Positions 13,701 through 27,600 of a DNA stretch of 64,000 bases are shown here, piece after piece. Under the pieces are notes generated by a model. That model made no database searches. It worked only from the letters and a program-made list of their open reading frames with translations, and was not told where the DNA came from. The translations under genes and the position numbers were made by a program. Positions within the stretch are counted from its first letter, which is position 1, and every line of letters starts with the position of its first letter. The DNA lies in assembly GCF_964340395.1 (NCBI RefSeq), contig NC_135570.1:17263322-17327321 (forward strand), read 5' to 3'. Source of the stretch: Glandiceps talaboti. Lineage: Eukaryota > Hemichordata > Enteropneusta > Spengelidae.

Positions 13701-15627
13701 ACAAATGAAAGTCCAACCCTTCCTTGAGTACTGTCTGTATACAAATGAAAGTCCAACCCTTCCTAGAGTACTGTCTGTATACAAATGAAAGTCCAACCCT
13801 TCCTTGAGTACTGTCTGTATACAAATGAAAGTCCAACCCTTCCTTGAGTACTGTCTGTACACAAATGAAAGTCCAACCCTTCCTAGAGTACTGTCTGTAT
13901 ACAAATGAAAGTCCAACCCTTCCTTGAGTACTGTCTGTATACAAATGAAAGTCCAACCCTTCCTAGAGTACTGTCTGTATACAAATGAAAGTCCAACCCT
14001 TCCTAGAGTACTGTCTGTATACAAATGAAAGTCCAACCCTTCCTTGAGTACTGTCTGTATACAAATGAAAGTCCATCCCTTCCTTGAGTACTGTCTGTAT
14101 ATAAATGAAAGTCTAACCCTTCCTTGAGTACTGTCTGTATACAAATGAAAGTCCAACCCTTCCTAGAGTACTGTCTGTATACAAATGAAAGTCCAACCCT
14201 TCCTAGAGTACTGTCTGTATACAAATGAAAGTCCAACCCTTCCTTGAGTACTGTCTGTATACAAATGAAAGTCCAACCCTTCCTAGAGTACTGTCTGTAT
14301 ACAAATGAAAGTCCAACCCTTCCTTGAGTACTGTCTGTATACAAATGAAAGTCCAACCCTTCCTTGAGTACTGTCTGTACACAAATGAAAGTCCAACCCT
14401 TCCTAGAGTACTGTCTGTATACAAATGAAAGTCCAACCCTTCCTAGAGTACTGTCTGTATAGAAATGAAAGTCCAACCCTTCCTAGAGTACTGTCTGTAT
14501 ACAAATGAAAGTCCAACCCTTCCTAGAGTACTGTCTGTATACAAATGAAAGTCCAACCCTTCCTAGAGTACTGTCTGTATACAAATGAAAGTCCAACCCT
14601 TCCTAGAGTACTGTCTGTACACAAATGAAAGTCCAACCCTTCCTAGAGTACTGTCTGTATACAAATGAAAGTCCAACCCTTCCTAGAGTACTGTCTGTAT
14701 ACAAATGAAAGTCCAACCCTTCCTAGAGTACTGTCTGTACACAAATGAAAGTCCAACCCTTCCTTGAGTACTGTCTGTATAGAAGTGAAAGTCCAACCCT
14801 TCCTTGAGTACTGTCTGTATACAAATGAAAGTCCAACCCTTCCTAGAGTACTGTCTGTATACAAATGAAAGTCCAACCCTTCCTTGAGTACTGTCTGTAT
14901 ACAAATGAAAGTCCAACCCTTCCTTGAGTACTGTCTGTATATAAATGAAAGTCCAACCCTTCCTAGAGTACTGTCTGTATACAAATGAAAGTCCAACCCT
15001 TCCTTGAGTACTGTCTGTATACAAATGAAAGTCCAACCCTTCCTTGAGTACTGTCTGTATACAAATGAAAGTCCAACCCTTCCTAGAGTACTGTCTGTAC
15101 ACAAATGAAAGTCCAACCCTTCCAAGAGTACTGTCTGTATACAAATGAAACAAAATGTCTAAATATGATAATAGAAAGAAGTATTATTATAGTGAAAAAG
15201 AGTAATATGAAGAACAAGCTGAATTCTTTTGATATTTGATAATACGAGTGTGATTATTTCTAGACTTTGTTAGATATTACAGTCTGATTCCTTGGTTTAT
15301 TTCGTTGTTGCAGCCACCTGATGACATCAGTTGTCTAGCGTGGAATCGTCAAGTTCAACATATCCTTGCATCTACAAGTCCAGGTGGAAGGTCTGTTGTC
15401 TGGGATCTCCGTAAAAATGAACCTATCATCAAAGTCACAGACCACAGTTCAAGGGTAAGTCTGTACAAGTGTTCCCCCTGGACTTGGCAATTCTGGGTTG
15501 TGGAAAGTGCACCCTGTTGTAATTTCAAATTGTGCTGTAGATTTATCACTTTTGAAATAAAAACCTGTCATGTGTAGGGAAAGTGTATTTTAGGAAAGTA
15601 TGTAATTATTGAAAAATAATGTTACTG

Positions 15628-15660
<33 letters not shown>

Positions 15661-18600
15661 GCAGCAGATCAACGTCATTAAGATCAAAGTACAACACAAT
15701 ATTTCATATTTCAATTTCTAAATTCCAAGCATTTTTCAATCTAGAAAAAAAATTGATTATACGTGCACACACTTGCAGTTACTGCTGAATGCATCTAAGT
15801 TTAACACTTGTTGGTATGAGCTAGGTGAGTGGTGATTTTTTCACCTTATGCATTCATTCTAAGAGAAATATGGAGGTAGGTGTGAGATTACAGCAGTAAA
15901 ACAGTTTGTTGTAGTATGGTAACAGTAAATTACTGTTTTATCTCCTTGATAGATTCGTTGTAAAGCTGTGGCATGGCACCCAGAAGTAGCAACTCAGATG
16001 GTACTAGCTTCAGAAGATGATCATGCACCTGTTATTCAAATGTGGGATTTAAGATTTGCAACATCACCTCTGAAAACACTGGAAAATCACCAACGGTAGG
16101 TGCAAATATAAAATGCTTGTTTAGTCCCACTTATAATGTTAAGCAGAGATTGGCTCACTTTAATGTTGGTGATTTTATTGTCTCTATGTACTGTAGCATA
16201 CATACTACAATTGCGTGACATTACAATGCCACACTGTAGCATTCACACTACTATGGTGTGATGTCAGAAAGCCACACTGTAGCATACACACTACTATGGT
16301 GTGACATTAGAATGCCACACTGTAGTATACACACTACTATGGTGTGACGTCAGAAAGCCACATTGTAGTATACACACTACTATGGTGTGACATTAGAATG
16401 CCACACTGTAGCATACACACTACTATGGTGTGATGTCAGAAAGCCACACTGTAGTATACACACTACTATGGTGTGACATTAGATTGATATAACACTTCAG
16501 GATCACAATAATTTGATCAAAAAATTGAAACTTAGATTTAGCCACATTGTCTTCACTTTATATCAACCACTGTATAGATTCAGTTGCCTGACGCAATTTT
16601 GTGTTTTGGTTTATTTCAGTGGCGTTTTAGCAATAGCTTGGTGTCCGCAGGATCCAGACCTTCTGCTTAGTTGTGCCAAAGACAATCGCATATTATGCTG
16701 GAACCCTAATAGTTCAGTGGCAGGTGGTGAAGTAGTCTATGAACTCCCCACATCAACACAATGGTGTTTTGATGTCCAATGGTGTCCTAGAAATCCAGCT
16801 GTTATATCAACCTCATCCTTTGATGGTAATATTAGCATCTATTCATTAATGGGTGGTGGTCAGGTGGTACAGCAACAGCAGCAAACTACAGATATGGTGA
16901 GTATTATGACAGAAACCCATGATGCGTGAGTGCAAGTGTGGCATACTAGGGTATTTTGACAACTGCTTGCAATGTTCTCTGCGGCAATACTTTCATGAGC
17001 GTAGTGAGTGAAAATGTAGCAGAAAACACTGCATGCATGAGTACTCACACTGGCATTCACATGGCATGGGGTTATGTTATTTTTACATATGTTTATCTGA
17101 AATGATAAATTTATTCCATCACACACTTTTGTTTATAGCAAATGACCACATCCTCATTTGCATATCATTTGCATACTGTTGCACTTCAGTTCAAATATCA
17201 CTAATATGTGCTCGTTCAAGTAATCTCTGGTATGTATGTAATAATGTAACCATACCCCATCATGTATAATAATGTAACCATACCCCATCCTGTATAATAA
17301 TGTAACCATACCCCATCCTGTATAATAATGTAACTATACCCCATCCTGTATAATAATGTAACCATACCCCATCCTGTATAATAATGTAACTATACCCCAT
17401 CATGTATAATAATGTAACCATACCCCATCATGTATAATAATGTAACCATACCCCATCATGTATAATAATGTAACCATACCCCATCCTGTATAATAATGTA
17501 ACCATACCCCATCCTGTATAATAATGTAACCATACCCCATCATGTATAATAATGTAACCATACCCCATCCTGTATAATAATGTAACCATACCCCATCATG
17601 TATACTAATGTAACCATACCCCATCCTGTATAATAATGTAACCATACCCCATCCTGTATAATAATGTAACCATACCCCATCATGTGGCCTTCTCAGGTTA
17701 TTGCCCATCATTCTTTTAAAAACAAGTGAGTGAAAGTGCAGACAAAACACTGGCAGGAAGTGCTGTTTACAAAAGTGTTTGTAGTGTTTTCTACAGCTGT
17801 ACTTCTCGTCTAGCTGCTAGACCAGTAGGTAATTCTGTTACCTCTAAAAGTGACCTCAGGTTGCCAAGTACCAAAGGTTCTGTTGAGGGCTTGTCATATA
17901 GTCTAGTAGTCATAGCATGGTTAGACATTCCATTGAGCTGACTGTTGAGCAATGTATACATAAATGCACATTCTAATCTGTGATATCATTGCATAATCCT
18001 CACATTCTAATTTGTGATATCATTGCATAATCCTCACATTCCCTAATCTGTGATGTCATTGCATAATCCTCACATTCTAATCTGTGATGTCATTGCATAA
18101 TCCTCACATTCCCTAATCTGTGATGTCATTGCATAATCCTCACATTCCCTAATCTGTGATATCATTGCATAATCCTCACATTCCCTAATCTGTGATGTCA
18201 TTGCATAATCCTCACATTCCCTAATCTGTGATGTCATTGCATAATCCTCACATTCCCTAATCTGTGATGTCATTGCATAATCCTCACATTCCCTAATCTG
18301 TGATGTCATTGCATAATCCTCACATTCCCTAATCTGTGATGTCATTGCATAGGTTGCAGAGTTAGCACTAGCGCTTGCCACAGTCACAAAATGCAAATAG
18401 AATTCCTAATTGGTGAAAAAAAATGATAAAGTTGTTACCATGGTGACGATTGAATAATTTGCTGTTGTCAATGAAAGTTTTGGGTGCCTCGCCCACCCTA
18501 TTCGTGATTGTATCATTCCACGATCATTCCAATGGGAACTTTTTTATGATGCTTTCCCTGGAATGCGTTCTCCCCAAAATTAGCGTCAAAATCCCAGTTC

Positions 18601-21600
18601 CAAATTTGCATACACACAACATGTATTTCAGATGTACTCAAAATACATTACAATGTTTACAGGCATGCTGTCCACGTCATTCTTCCACACATTGTATACA
18701 CATGCACACGTTGTACTTCCAAAATTTTATAACAACATTTATATGCAACAATATTCTATACAGTGATTCAGTGTTATCTTTCTGGGCTTTCGATTTTCCA
18801 TGGTAATCACTCTCTGGATATATGCGCTCCGGCCCTTCTTCAGGCCATACAGTACACTATGGTTCAGTATACAAACTGCATTTCCAGCTTCCATGATATG
18901 AACGACAGTGTTAACTTTCAACTTGACAGAGACACAGTTGTAATTGCGTTTGATAAAATTTTATGTTGCTGAAGAGAACTGTTAACTTGGTATACACCTA
19001 GAAATTTGTTTATTCTTGAACAATGCGATGCCTTAACATTTACGTGTGAACCATGTTCACCCAACCTCCTGAGAGCATGTAGTGAATGTTAAATTCACGT
19101 AATGCATTCAATCTAGTAGCGATGCTCAAAAAGAAAGTTGAAGTTTTAGTAAGAATGAAAGAGTGACATGGCAGTATGGATTTATCTGAGTGAAGTTTTC
19201 AGCATAGACCGTCTGCCAATGTGGCCTATTTGATCATCGCTTGGCCCATGAATGGAAGATGCTTCGTGTAAATGGCCATCATATTCTTGTATTGATGCAA
19301 ACCCTGTCTAATCAGTCTGTTAATAAGTAACCAATCACATGGATAGATAATGATAACAGCACTTAGTTTCTAAACTACCCAAGACGTCAGGAAATGGCCA
19401 TGGGGCACATGAAACTTTATATGTTTTCCATACGTTAGGTCATATTCAAATTTTACAGGTCACACTGCACTAAGAGATTTAGCTAATAATTACAAGTGAG
19501 AACTGTGACTCCATGTCGTGTTCCACAGCTTCAAGCAACAATAACCAAACATTTGCTAACAGTAAGCTCCATTTGTCCCCTGTTTATGATGCGTCCCCAG
19601 TGAAGCATACGTCCAAAAAAAACACTATTAATGAGAAATAAATATGAGCTGTGAGAGTTGAAATATTCATGTATACTGAAATAAAACTATTTGTTACAAA
19701 CTGTAGTGATACTGTGTGTTCATGCCAATCTTGTTTCTATTCACATAACAAATGTAGACTGTGTGGCTAATAAGATGCCTCTGTGGCAAAAAAAAATTGT
19801 GTATTTTTCGCCACAAATGAAGATTGTGGCTATTGGTTTAAAAATCCTAGCGCTAACTCTGAACAGTTTTCTTTTTTTTTCTAATTGGCTTTAGAGGTGG
19901 TAACTAGAATATGGTGTTACATGTATGTCAATACTATCAGTGGGGTAGATAGGATTGTATTTGTATACAGTTGTCTGTAGTAGACATTTAATAGGTGAAT
20001 GAAATACTGACAATGTATCATATTTCCATTTCATCATCAGATTGCAGAGTCCTTTCCTGGTGCTCAGCCATTTACACCACCACAACAAGATGATGCTCCC
20101 AAACAGCCAGTACTTTTGAAAAAACCTCCCAAGTGGTTAAGACGACCTGTTGGGGCAAGTTTTGGGGTAAGTATGTTTACTGTCTGGTTGTAGTGTAAAT
20201 ATTTAATGATAACTTATATAGTCTCCTAAATTTCCGATAACTGGAACATGATGTATTGACATTTTCCTCTAACTGTTGAACAAATTGTATTGATCAGTAC
20301 CCAAGACACAGACCTGTAATGGCACAACATATCTGTGCTGCCACTATGTGCACACAATTAAATCCTAAATATACCAATCTATGTTAAGGTACTTAATATG
20401 CCATATTCCAGTTAAGGGAAAGCTGAAATGTTTCATGGCTTGGCCACTAGGAATGCTGTTTGTGCCATTTTTGTCACTAGATGTGAGGACCAGAATGGTG
20501 GAGTATTGTAGCATAAACACAGCAAACTCAATATTACCACTAATTTTTTGCATTCCTGCTGTACTGATTTATAAGTGACTACCAGTAATCAAAACATGTC
20601 TAACCACTAGTCTACTGTAATGGTCTTTTAAGAACACACACAGACAGACTGGTCATGTTAGGACTAGGGTTAAGAACACATAGAAGGGTCGTTCTCACTA
20701 GAGCCTTTTCGACGGTGTCGACAACGTTGTTTATATCAATTTATGTCAACACTCGGAAAAAACGTGTCAGAACAGTTGACAGCATTGCTACAATGGCGGA
20801 GATTAACGCCGGCGTAAACAGCTGGACCTGCAACGGTGCGCCGACGCAAATTCCTCCAAACGTAGCGTGTGAACGCTTTGACGACGGTGTTTACCGATCA
20901 AACTACGTTGCATTTCGACAACATGGCTAGAGACTGGTAATGTCAGGATTAGGGTTAAGAACACATAGATACTGGTAATGTTAGGATTAGGGTTAAGAAC
21001 ACATAGATGCTGGTAATGTCAGGATTAGGGTTAAGAACACATAGATACTGGTAATGTCAGGATTAGGGTTAAGAACACATAGATACTGGTAATGTCAGGA
21101 TTAGGGTTAAGAACACATAGATACTGGTCATGTCAGGATTAGGGTTAAGAACACATAGATACTGGTAATGTCAGGATTAGGGTTAAGAACACATAGATAC
21201 TGGTAATGTCAGGATTAGGGTTAAGAACACATAGAGACTGGTAATGTCAGGATTAGGGTTAAGAACACATAGATACTGGTAATGTCAGGATTAGGGTTAA
21301 GAACACATAGATACTGGTAATGTCAGGATTAGGGTTAAGAACACATAGAGACTGGTAATGTTAGGATTAGGGTTAATAACACATTGATACTGGTAATGTT
21401 AGGATTAGGGTTAAGAACACATAGATACTGGTAATGTTAGGATTAGGGTTAATAACACATTGATACTGGTAATGTTAGGATTAGGGTTAAGAACACATAG
21501 ATACTGGTAATGTCAGGATTAGGGTTAATAACACATAGATACTGGTAATGTCAGGATTAGGGTTAAGAACACATAGATACTGGTAATGTCAGGATTAGGG

Positions 21601-24600
21601 TTAAGAACACATAGATACTGGTCATGTTAGGATTAGGGTTAAGAACACATAGATACTGGTAATGTCAGGATTAGGGTTAAGAACACATAGATACTGGTAA
21701 TGTTAGGATTAGGGTTAATAACACATTGATACTGGTAATGTTAGGATTAGGGTTAATAACACATAGATACTGGTAATGTTAGGATTAGGGTTAATAACAC
21801 ATTGATACTGGTAATGTTAGGATTAGGGTTAATAACACATTGATACTGGTAATGTTAGGATTAGGGTTAAGAACACATAGATACTGGTAATGTTAGGATT
21901 AGGGTTAATAACACATAGATACTGGTCTTGTCAGGATTGTACCATTCGAAAGTTGATTTCTTTACAAATTTCTGGACATGTCCCTTTGGAGTTGCTCCCC
22001 TTTCCGTGTTACCTCCATTAGTTGGATCAGTGGATGTTTACACTTACGGCATAATGCGTTAATTTGGGCAAATAGTGAGTTTGTTCTAGCAAGCTACTAA
22101 TTAATGCAAAGCTGATAAACTCTGATAAGACAGTGATATCAGGTAGGAAATAGAAGGAAAAAAACAGTGTGAGGAAACAGTATTTAAAACTTTATTTGAA
22201 ATATACAGAAAATAATTAGAAATCCTGAAAATCGTGAGAACAAAATTGATCATTTGTCCTTTTCCCTATGGTCAAACGATCAATGGTCATGACAAACATT
22301 TGACATCACACTTTGATCAGTCTTGGGTGCCATCTTGTGATGTGTACCTGCAGTCACTGGAATATGACATATTATACACTTGGTTTGACAGCAACAGAGT
22401 AACATTATAGCATTTTGACAACAGCACCCTCCATGTTCATATAATCCTATCTGTCTTGTTTGTTTGGTTGGTTGTCTGGTTACAGTTTGGTGGTAAACTA
22501 GTGACATTCAAGTGTGTGAAGCAGATACCTCAACAACAGCAGAGAGTGACAAGACAAGTTTGTATCAGTCAAGTTGTCACCGAACAAGATTTACTGAAAC
22601 GATCTTCTCAACTAGAAGCTACTTTACAAAATGGAAATTATGCTGACTTCTGTAACATGAAGATAAACAATGCAACAAATGAATTGGAATCAAGACTCTG
22701 GAATTTTCTCAAGGTATCGTATTTATTAGAGAGGTTTAGATGCGCGTTAGAATGTGTATACATACAGGAACATTATCGCATTAACACATGACTTTGTTTT
22801 CCAAACATGTCAGTATTTTTGCCATTTTTCCTGCAACTACCCAAAGGAAAAAAAACGATGAATTAGTTTAGTTATGCTTCTGAACTTGATATAAAAAAAT
22901 GCTACATTTAATAGAAGAAAAATGACAAAAGCCATCACATATTTACAGCAACGTGTAGACTGCCATTTTGATGTAGCATCGTCTGATACAAATCCTGTGA
23001 CACTACACGTCTAGTACTTGTAAATATGTGCATCTAAACCAAATCCTGTGACTATGACACTACACGTCTAGTACTAGTAAATACGTGCATCTAAACCAAA
23101 TCCTGTGACTATGACACTACACGTCTAGTACTTGTAAATATGTGCATCTAAACCTCTCTATAGTATCAACTTGATCCTCCATTTACTGAAGGGCAGACAG
23201 TGTTAACCCCGGGATAGATTGCAAGGATGGTGGCTTATTTGCATATTCATTTGCATATGAATAGCATGGTAATTTGCATATTGGTTTGCATAGTGATTGG
23301 CATATAATATGCATGTCTTCAACACTTGAACAAACAGTGACATGTTTATTTTAACACATACATACATATACATTGGTGATCAGTCATTTCTCTTCATATG
23401 AAAGTATTATTATGATTTTGTCATTCAATGAAATCTCAAGGATGGTAGAACACTTTTGAAGCAAGGCAGAAACTTGTCAAGCATGATGGCCTAGGTGGCA
23501 AGCATGGTATTTGCACTGTGCCTTTGCTCTAAACTGGGGAGAACACTGGTAGATTTTTTTTAGTCCCCGCGGACGAAGTCCGGAACGGGGACTTATGGAT
23601 TGGGTTCCGTCTGTCCGTCCGTGCGTCCGTCCGTCCGTCCGTCCGTCCGTCCGTCCGTCCGTCCGCAGCCGTTTCTTGGAGATGCCTGTACCGATTTTTT
23701 TCAAACTTGGTACAGGGGCAACATGCTATGGCATACATATGCACGTCAATTTGTTTTATGATACGATCCAATATGGCCGCCTAGCAGCCATTTTGTTTGC
23801 GAATTTTCCCTGTCTAAAGCCATAACTCAGACATGCTCACACAGATCTCATTCAGAGTTGGTATTAGGACAGTGTTCTATGGCATATATGTGCATATTCA
23901 TTGTTGTCATGATACGATCCAATATGGCCGCCTGGCAGCCATTTTGTTTGTGAATTTTCATGTCCAAAGCCATAACTTAGACATGCTTGAACAGATCTCA
24001 TTCAAAGTTGGTATTAGGACAGTGTTCTATGACATACATGTGCATATCCATTTTCATTGTGATACGATCCAATATGGCTGCCTGGCAGCCATTTTGTTTG
24101 CAAATTTTCCATGTCCAAAGCCATAACTCAGACATGCTTGAACAGATCTCATTCAAAGTTGGTATTAGGACAGTGTTCTATGACATACATGTGCATATCC
24201 ATTTTCATATTGATATGATCCCCCATACCCGACCAATCCTTTATTGTTGTAGGCATGTTCCATGTCCGACAAGCAGACACAACATATCTAAGTCTGTTTG
24301 ATTTAGGTTCACAAGTGTTGTTGCGTGATCAGAGTAGTGCTAATTCCTTAAAACCCAATCATAGCGGGGACTATGTCATTCTCAATGGCTTGTCAATCTT
24401 AGCATGTAAATGCCTGTAGTCATACAGGTCCCTGGCACACTATTTCTTGGTTGACTGTGGTGAGAACGTTAGTTATTACCATGTACCCAGAATAAATGAA
24501 GGATGTTGATAGTTTTTTTGCCACAAGGGAGTGCACAACAATCCTTGAAGGAAGCAAACACAAAAAGTGTAATGAGTGATTGTACCATTAATACAAATAT

Positions 24601-27600
24601 AAACTAGGGAAGGGACTGTGTAGTGATACACTTATTTTACCCCTCTCTACTAGCTGACCAGTAGATGATTAAAAATGTATTAAGTTTTTGTATGATGTTT
24701 TACTATGATCTTAGACTTGACAGCTAAATAGGTTTTTTATGATGTATTGAAGAGTAAATACTTCAAAACCCAGTTCTTCAAATCAAAATGATTTTGTGAA
24801 CATATAGTATTTTATGAAGTGACACTTTTCACCATTGCAAATATTTTGTAGCAGAATTTCCACATATAACAACCACCTTTAAATATTTACTGTGTATATT
24901 TCATTTTTCCCCACTCCATATTTTAGGTTAACTTTGAAAAGGATTCAAGAGAACGTTTTCTTTCGCTACTAGGCTATGATCCCCGTGAATTAAGTAAAAA
25001 AGTAGCCACAGCCATAGGTGAACCAGTGACAATAGCTAATGGAACTGATGGTGGTATTGATGCCACAGAGTTGGCACAAAAAATGGAACTTCTTGCAGCA
25101 GACGGGAAATCATCAGATGCTTTACTAGGCAGTGGACAAAATACACCCAGTATTGGTTCTAAGGTAAGGTATTGTGGCTGTTGTTACATCAAACCATATG
25201 TTAATTTGTTTATGGTAAGATTAGTAGATGACATCATTATATCAGTGGATGACATCATTATCAGTAGATGACATCATTATATCAGTAGATGACATCATTA
25301 TATCAGTAGATGACATCATTATATCAGTAGATGACATCATTATATCAGTAGATGACATCATTATCAGTAGATGACATCATTATCAGTAGATGACATTATA
25401 TCAGTAGATGACATCATTATCAGTAGATGACATTATTATATCAATAGATGACATCATTATCAGTAGATGACATCATTATCAGTAGACGACATTATATCAG
25501 TAGATGACATCATTATATCAGTAGATGACATCATTATCAGTAGATGGCGTATCAGTAGACGACATTATATCAGTAGATGACATTATTATATCAGTAGATG
25601 ACATCATTATCAGTAGATGACATCATTATATCAGTAGATGACATCATTATCAGTAGATGGCGTATCAGTAGATGACATTATTATATCAGTAGATGACATC
25701 ATTATATCAGTTGATGACATCATGTCAATAGATGACATCATGTCAATATATGTTATCATTATGTCAGTGAATAACATCATCTGAACAATGCATTTGCTGA
25801 GGTGAGGGAGTCCTGAAGGGGTAAAACTGACGTCTTCCTTATACACTACACCATAATGTTGTGGTGAACCCTGGGGAACTCGGGTAGATTTTACCCACTT
25901 AACACCCGTAACAAAAATACTAGTAGGGAACCCTGGTAAAATGACTGGGGAACTCAGGTAGATCTTACCTACTTGCCACTCTTAATAAAACACTGGTAGG
26001 GAACCCTGGTAAAATGACTGTGGAATCAGGTAGATTTTTACCTACTTACCATCTTTAGCAAAAACACTGATAGGGAACCTGGTAAAATGACTGGGGAACT
26101 CAGTTAGATGTTACCTACTTGCCACTCTTAATAAAACACTGGTAGGGAACCCTGGTAAAATGACTGGGGAACTTAGGTAGATTTTTACCTACTTACCATC
26201 TTTAGCAAAAACACTGATAGGGAACCTGGTAAAATGACTGGGGAACTCAGTTAGATGTTACCTACTTGCCACTCTTAATAAAACACTTGTAGGGAACCCT
26301 GGTAAAATGACTGGGGAACTCAGGTAGATTTTACCCTCTTACCACCCTTAACAAAACACTGGTGGGGAACCCTGGTAAAATGACTGGGGAACTCAGGTAG
26401 ATGTTACCTACTTGCCACCCTTAATAAAACACTTGTAGGGAACCCTGGTAAAATGACTGGGAACTTTACTGGGATTTTTACCTACTTACCATCCGTCATG
26501 AAAACACTTATCATGTCAGTACATGTATCACCAAATCTAAGTATGACATTACCTATCCATTAGGGACAATTGCAAAATGTCGCACAACCTCAGTAACTGA
26601 ACTTTGTTTGTTTAGTGGGAGAGAGGGTCTGGCATCAATGTGATCTTTGTTTAGTGGGAGAGAGGGTCTGGCATCAGTGTGATCTTTGTTTAGTGGGAGA
26701 GAGGATCTGGCATCAGTGTGATCTTTGTTTAGTGGAGAGAGGGTCTTGCATCAATGTGATCTTTGTTTAGTGGGAGAGAGGGTCTGGCATCAGTGTGATC
26801 TTTGTTTAGTGGGGAGAGAGGGTCTTGCATCAGTGTGATCTTTGTTTAGTGGGAGAGAGGGTCTGGCATCAGTGTGATCTTTGTATAGTGGGGACGGGGT
26901 CTGGCATCAATGTGATCTTTGTTTCGTGGGGAAGGGGGTCTGGCATCAATGTGATCTTTGTTTAGTGGGAGAGAGGGTCTGGCATCAGTGTGATCTTTGT
27001 TTAGTGGGAGAGAGGGTCTGGCATCAGTGTGATCTTTGTATAGTGGGGAGGGGGTCTTGCATCAATGTGATCTTTGTTTAGTGGGGAAGGGGGTCTGGCA
27101 TCAATGTGATCTTTTGTTAGTCCCCGCGGATGAAGTCCGGAACGGGGACTTATGGATTGGGTTCCGTCTGTCCGTCCGTCCGTCCGTCCGTCCTTCCGTC
27201 CGTCCGCGTCCGTCCGCAGCTGTTTCTTGGAGATGCCTGGACCGATTTTTTCAAACTTGGTACAGGGGCAACATACTATGGCATACATATGCACGTCAAT
27301 TTGTTTTATGATACGATCCAATATGGCCGCCTAGCAACCATTTTGTTTGCGAATTTTCCCTGTCTAGAGCGATAACTCAGACATGCTTTAACAGATCTCA
27401 TTCAAAGTTGGTATTAGGACAGTGTTCTATGACATACATGTGCATATTCATTGTTGTCATGATACGATCCAATATGGCCGCCTAGCAGCCATTTTTTTTG
27501 TGAATTTTCATGTCCAAACCAATAACTCAGACATGCTTGAACAGATCTCATTCAAAGTTGGTATTAGGACAGTGTTCTATGACATACATGTGCATATCCT

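Noticed and set aside
11157-15153. Many long open frames on both strands (up to 197 residues, [14 protein letters not shown] type)
   Set aside because: They follow from the 40-bp period of a stop-poor unit; three units make 120 bp and all three frames cycle through the same peptide. No splice or domain support.
17400-18396. Minus-strand frames of 116 and 108 residues
   Set aside because: Encoded by the 28-bp and 36-bp minisatellites.
18450-18921. Frames of 118 (+) and 60 (-) residues in intron 7
   Set aside because: No recognisable domain, no splice context; near what chance gives in AT-rich DNA of this length.
20655-20930. 91-residue frame as a possible gene
   Set aside because: It spans a minisatellite unit and a small insertion; no known motif.
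20629-21945. Interstitial telomere
   Set aside because: Each 38-bp unit has only TTAGGGTTA; there is no run of consecutive telomere hexamers.
23595-23825. Frames with [12 protein letters not shown] or [12 protein letters not shown] peptides
   Set aside because: Translation of (GTCC)n microsatellites within family A.
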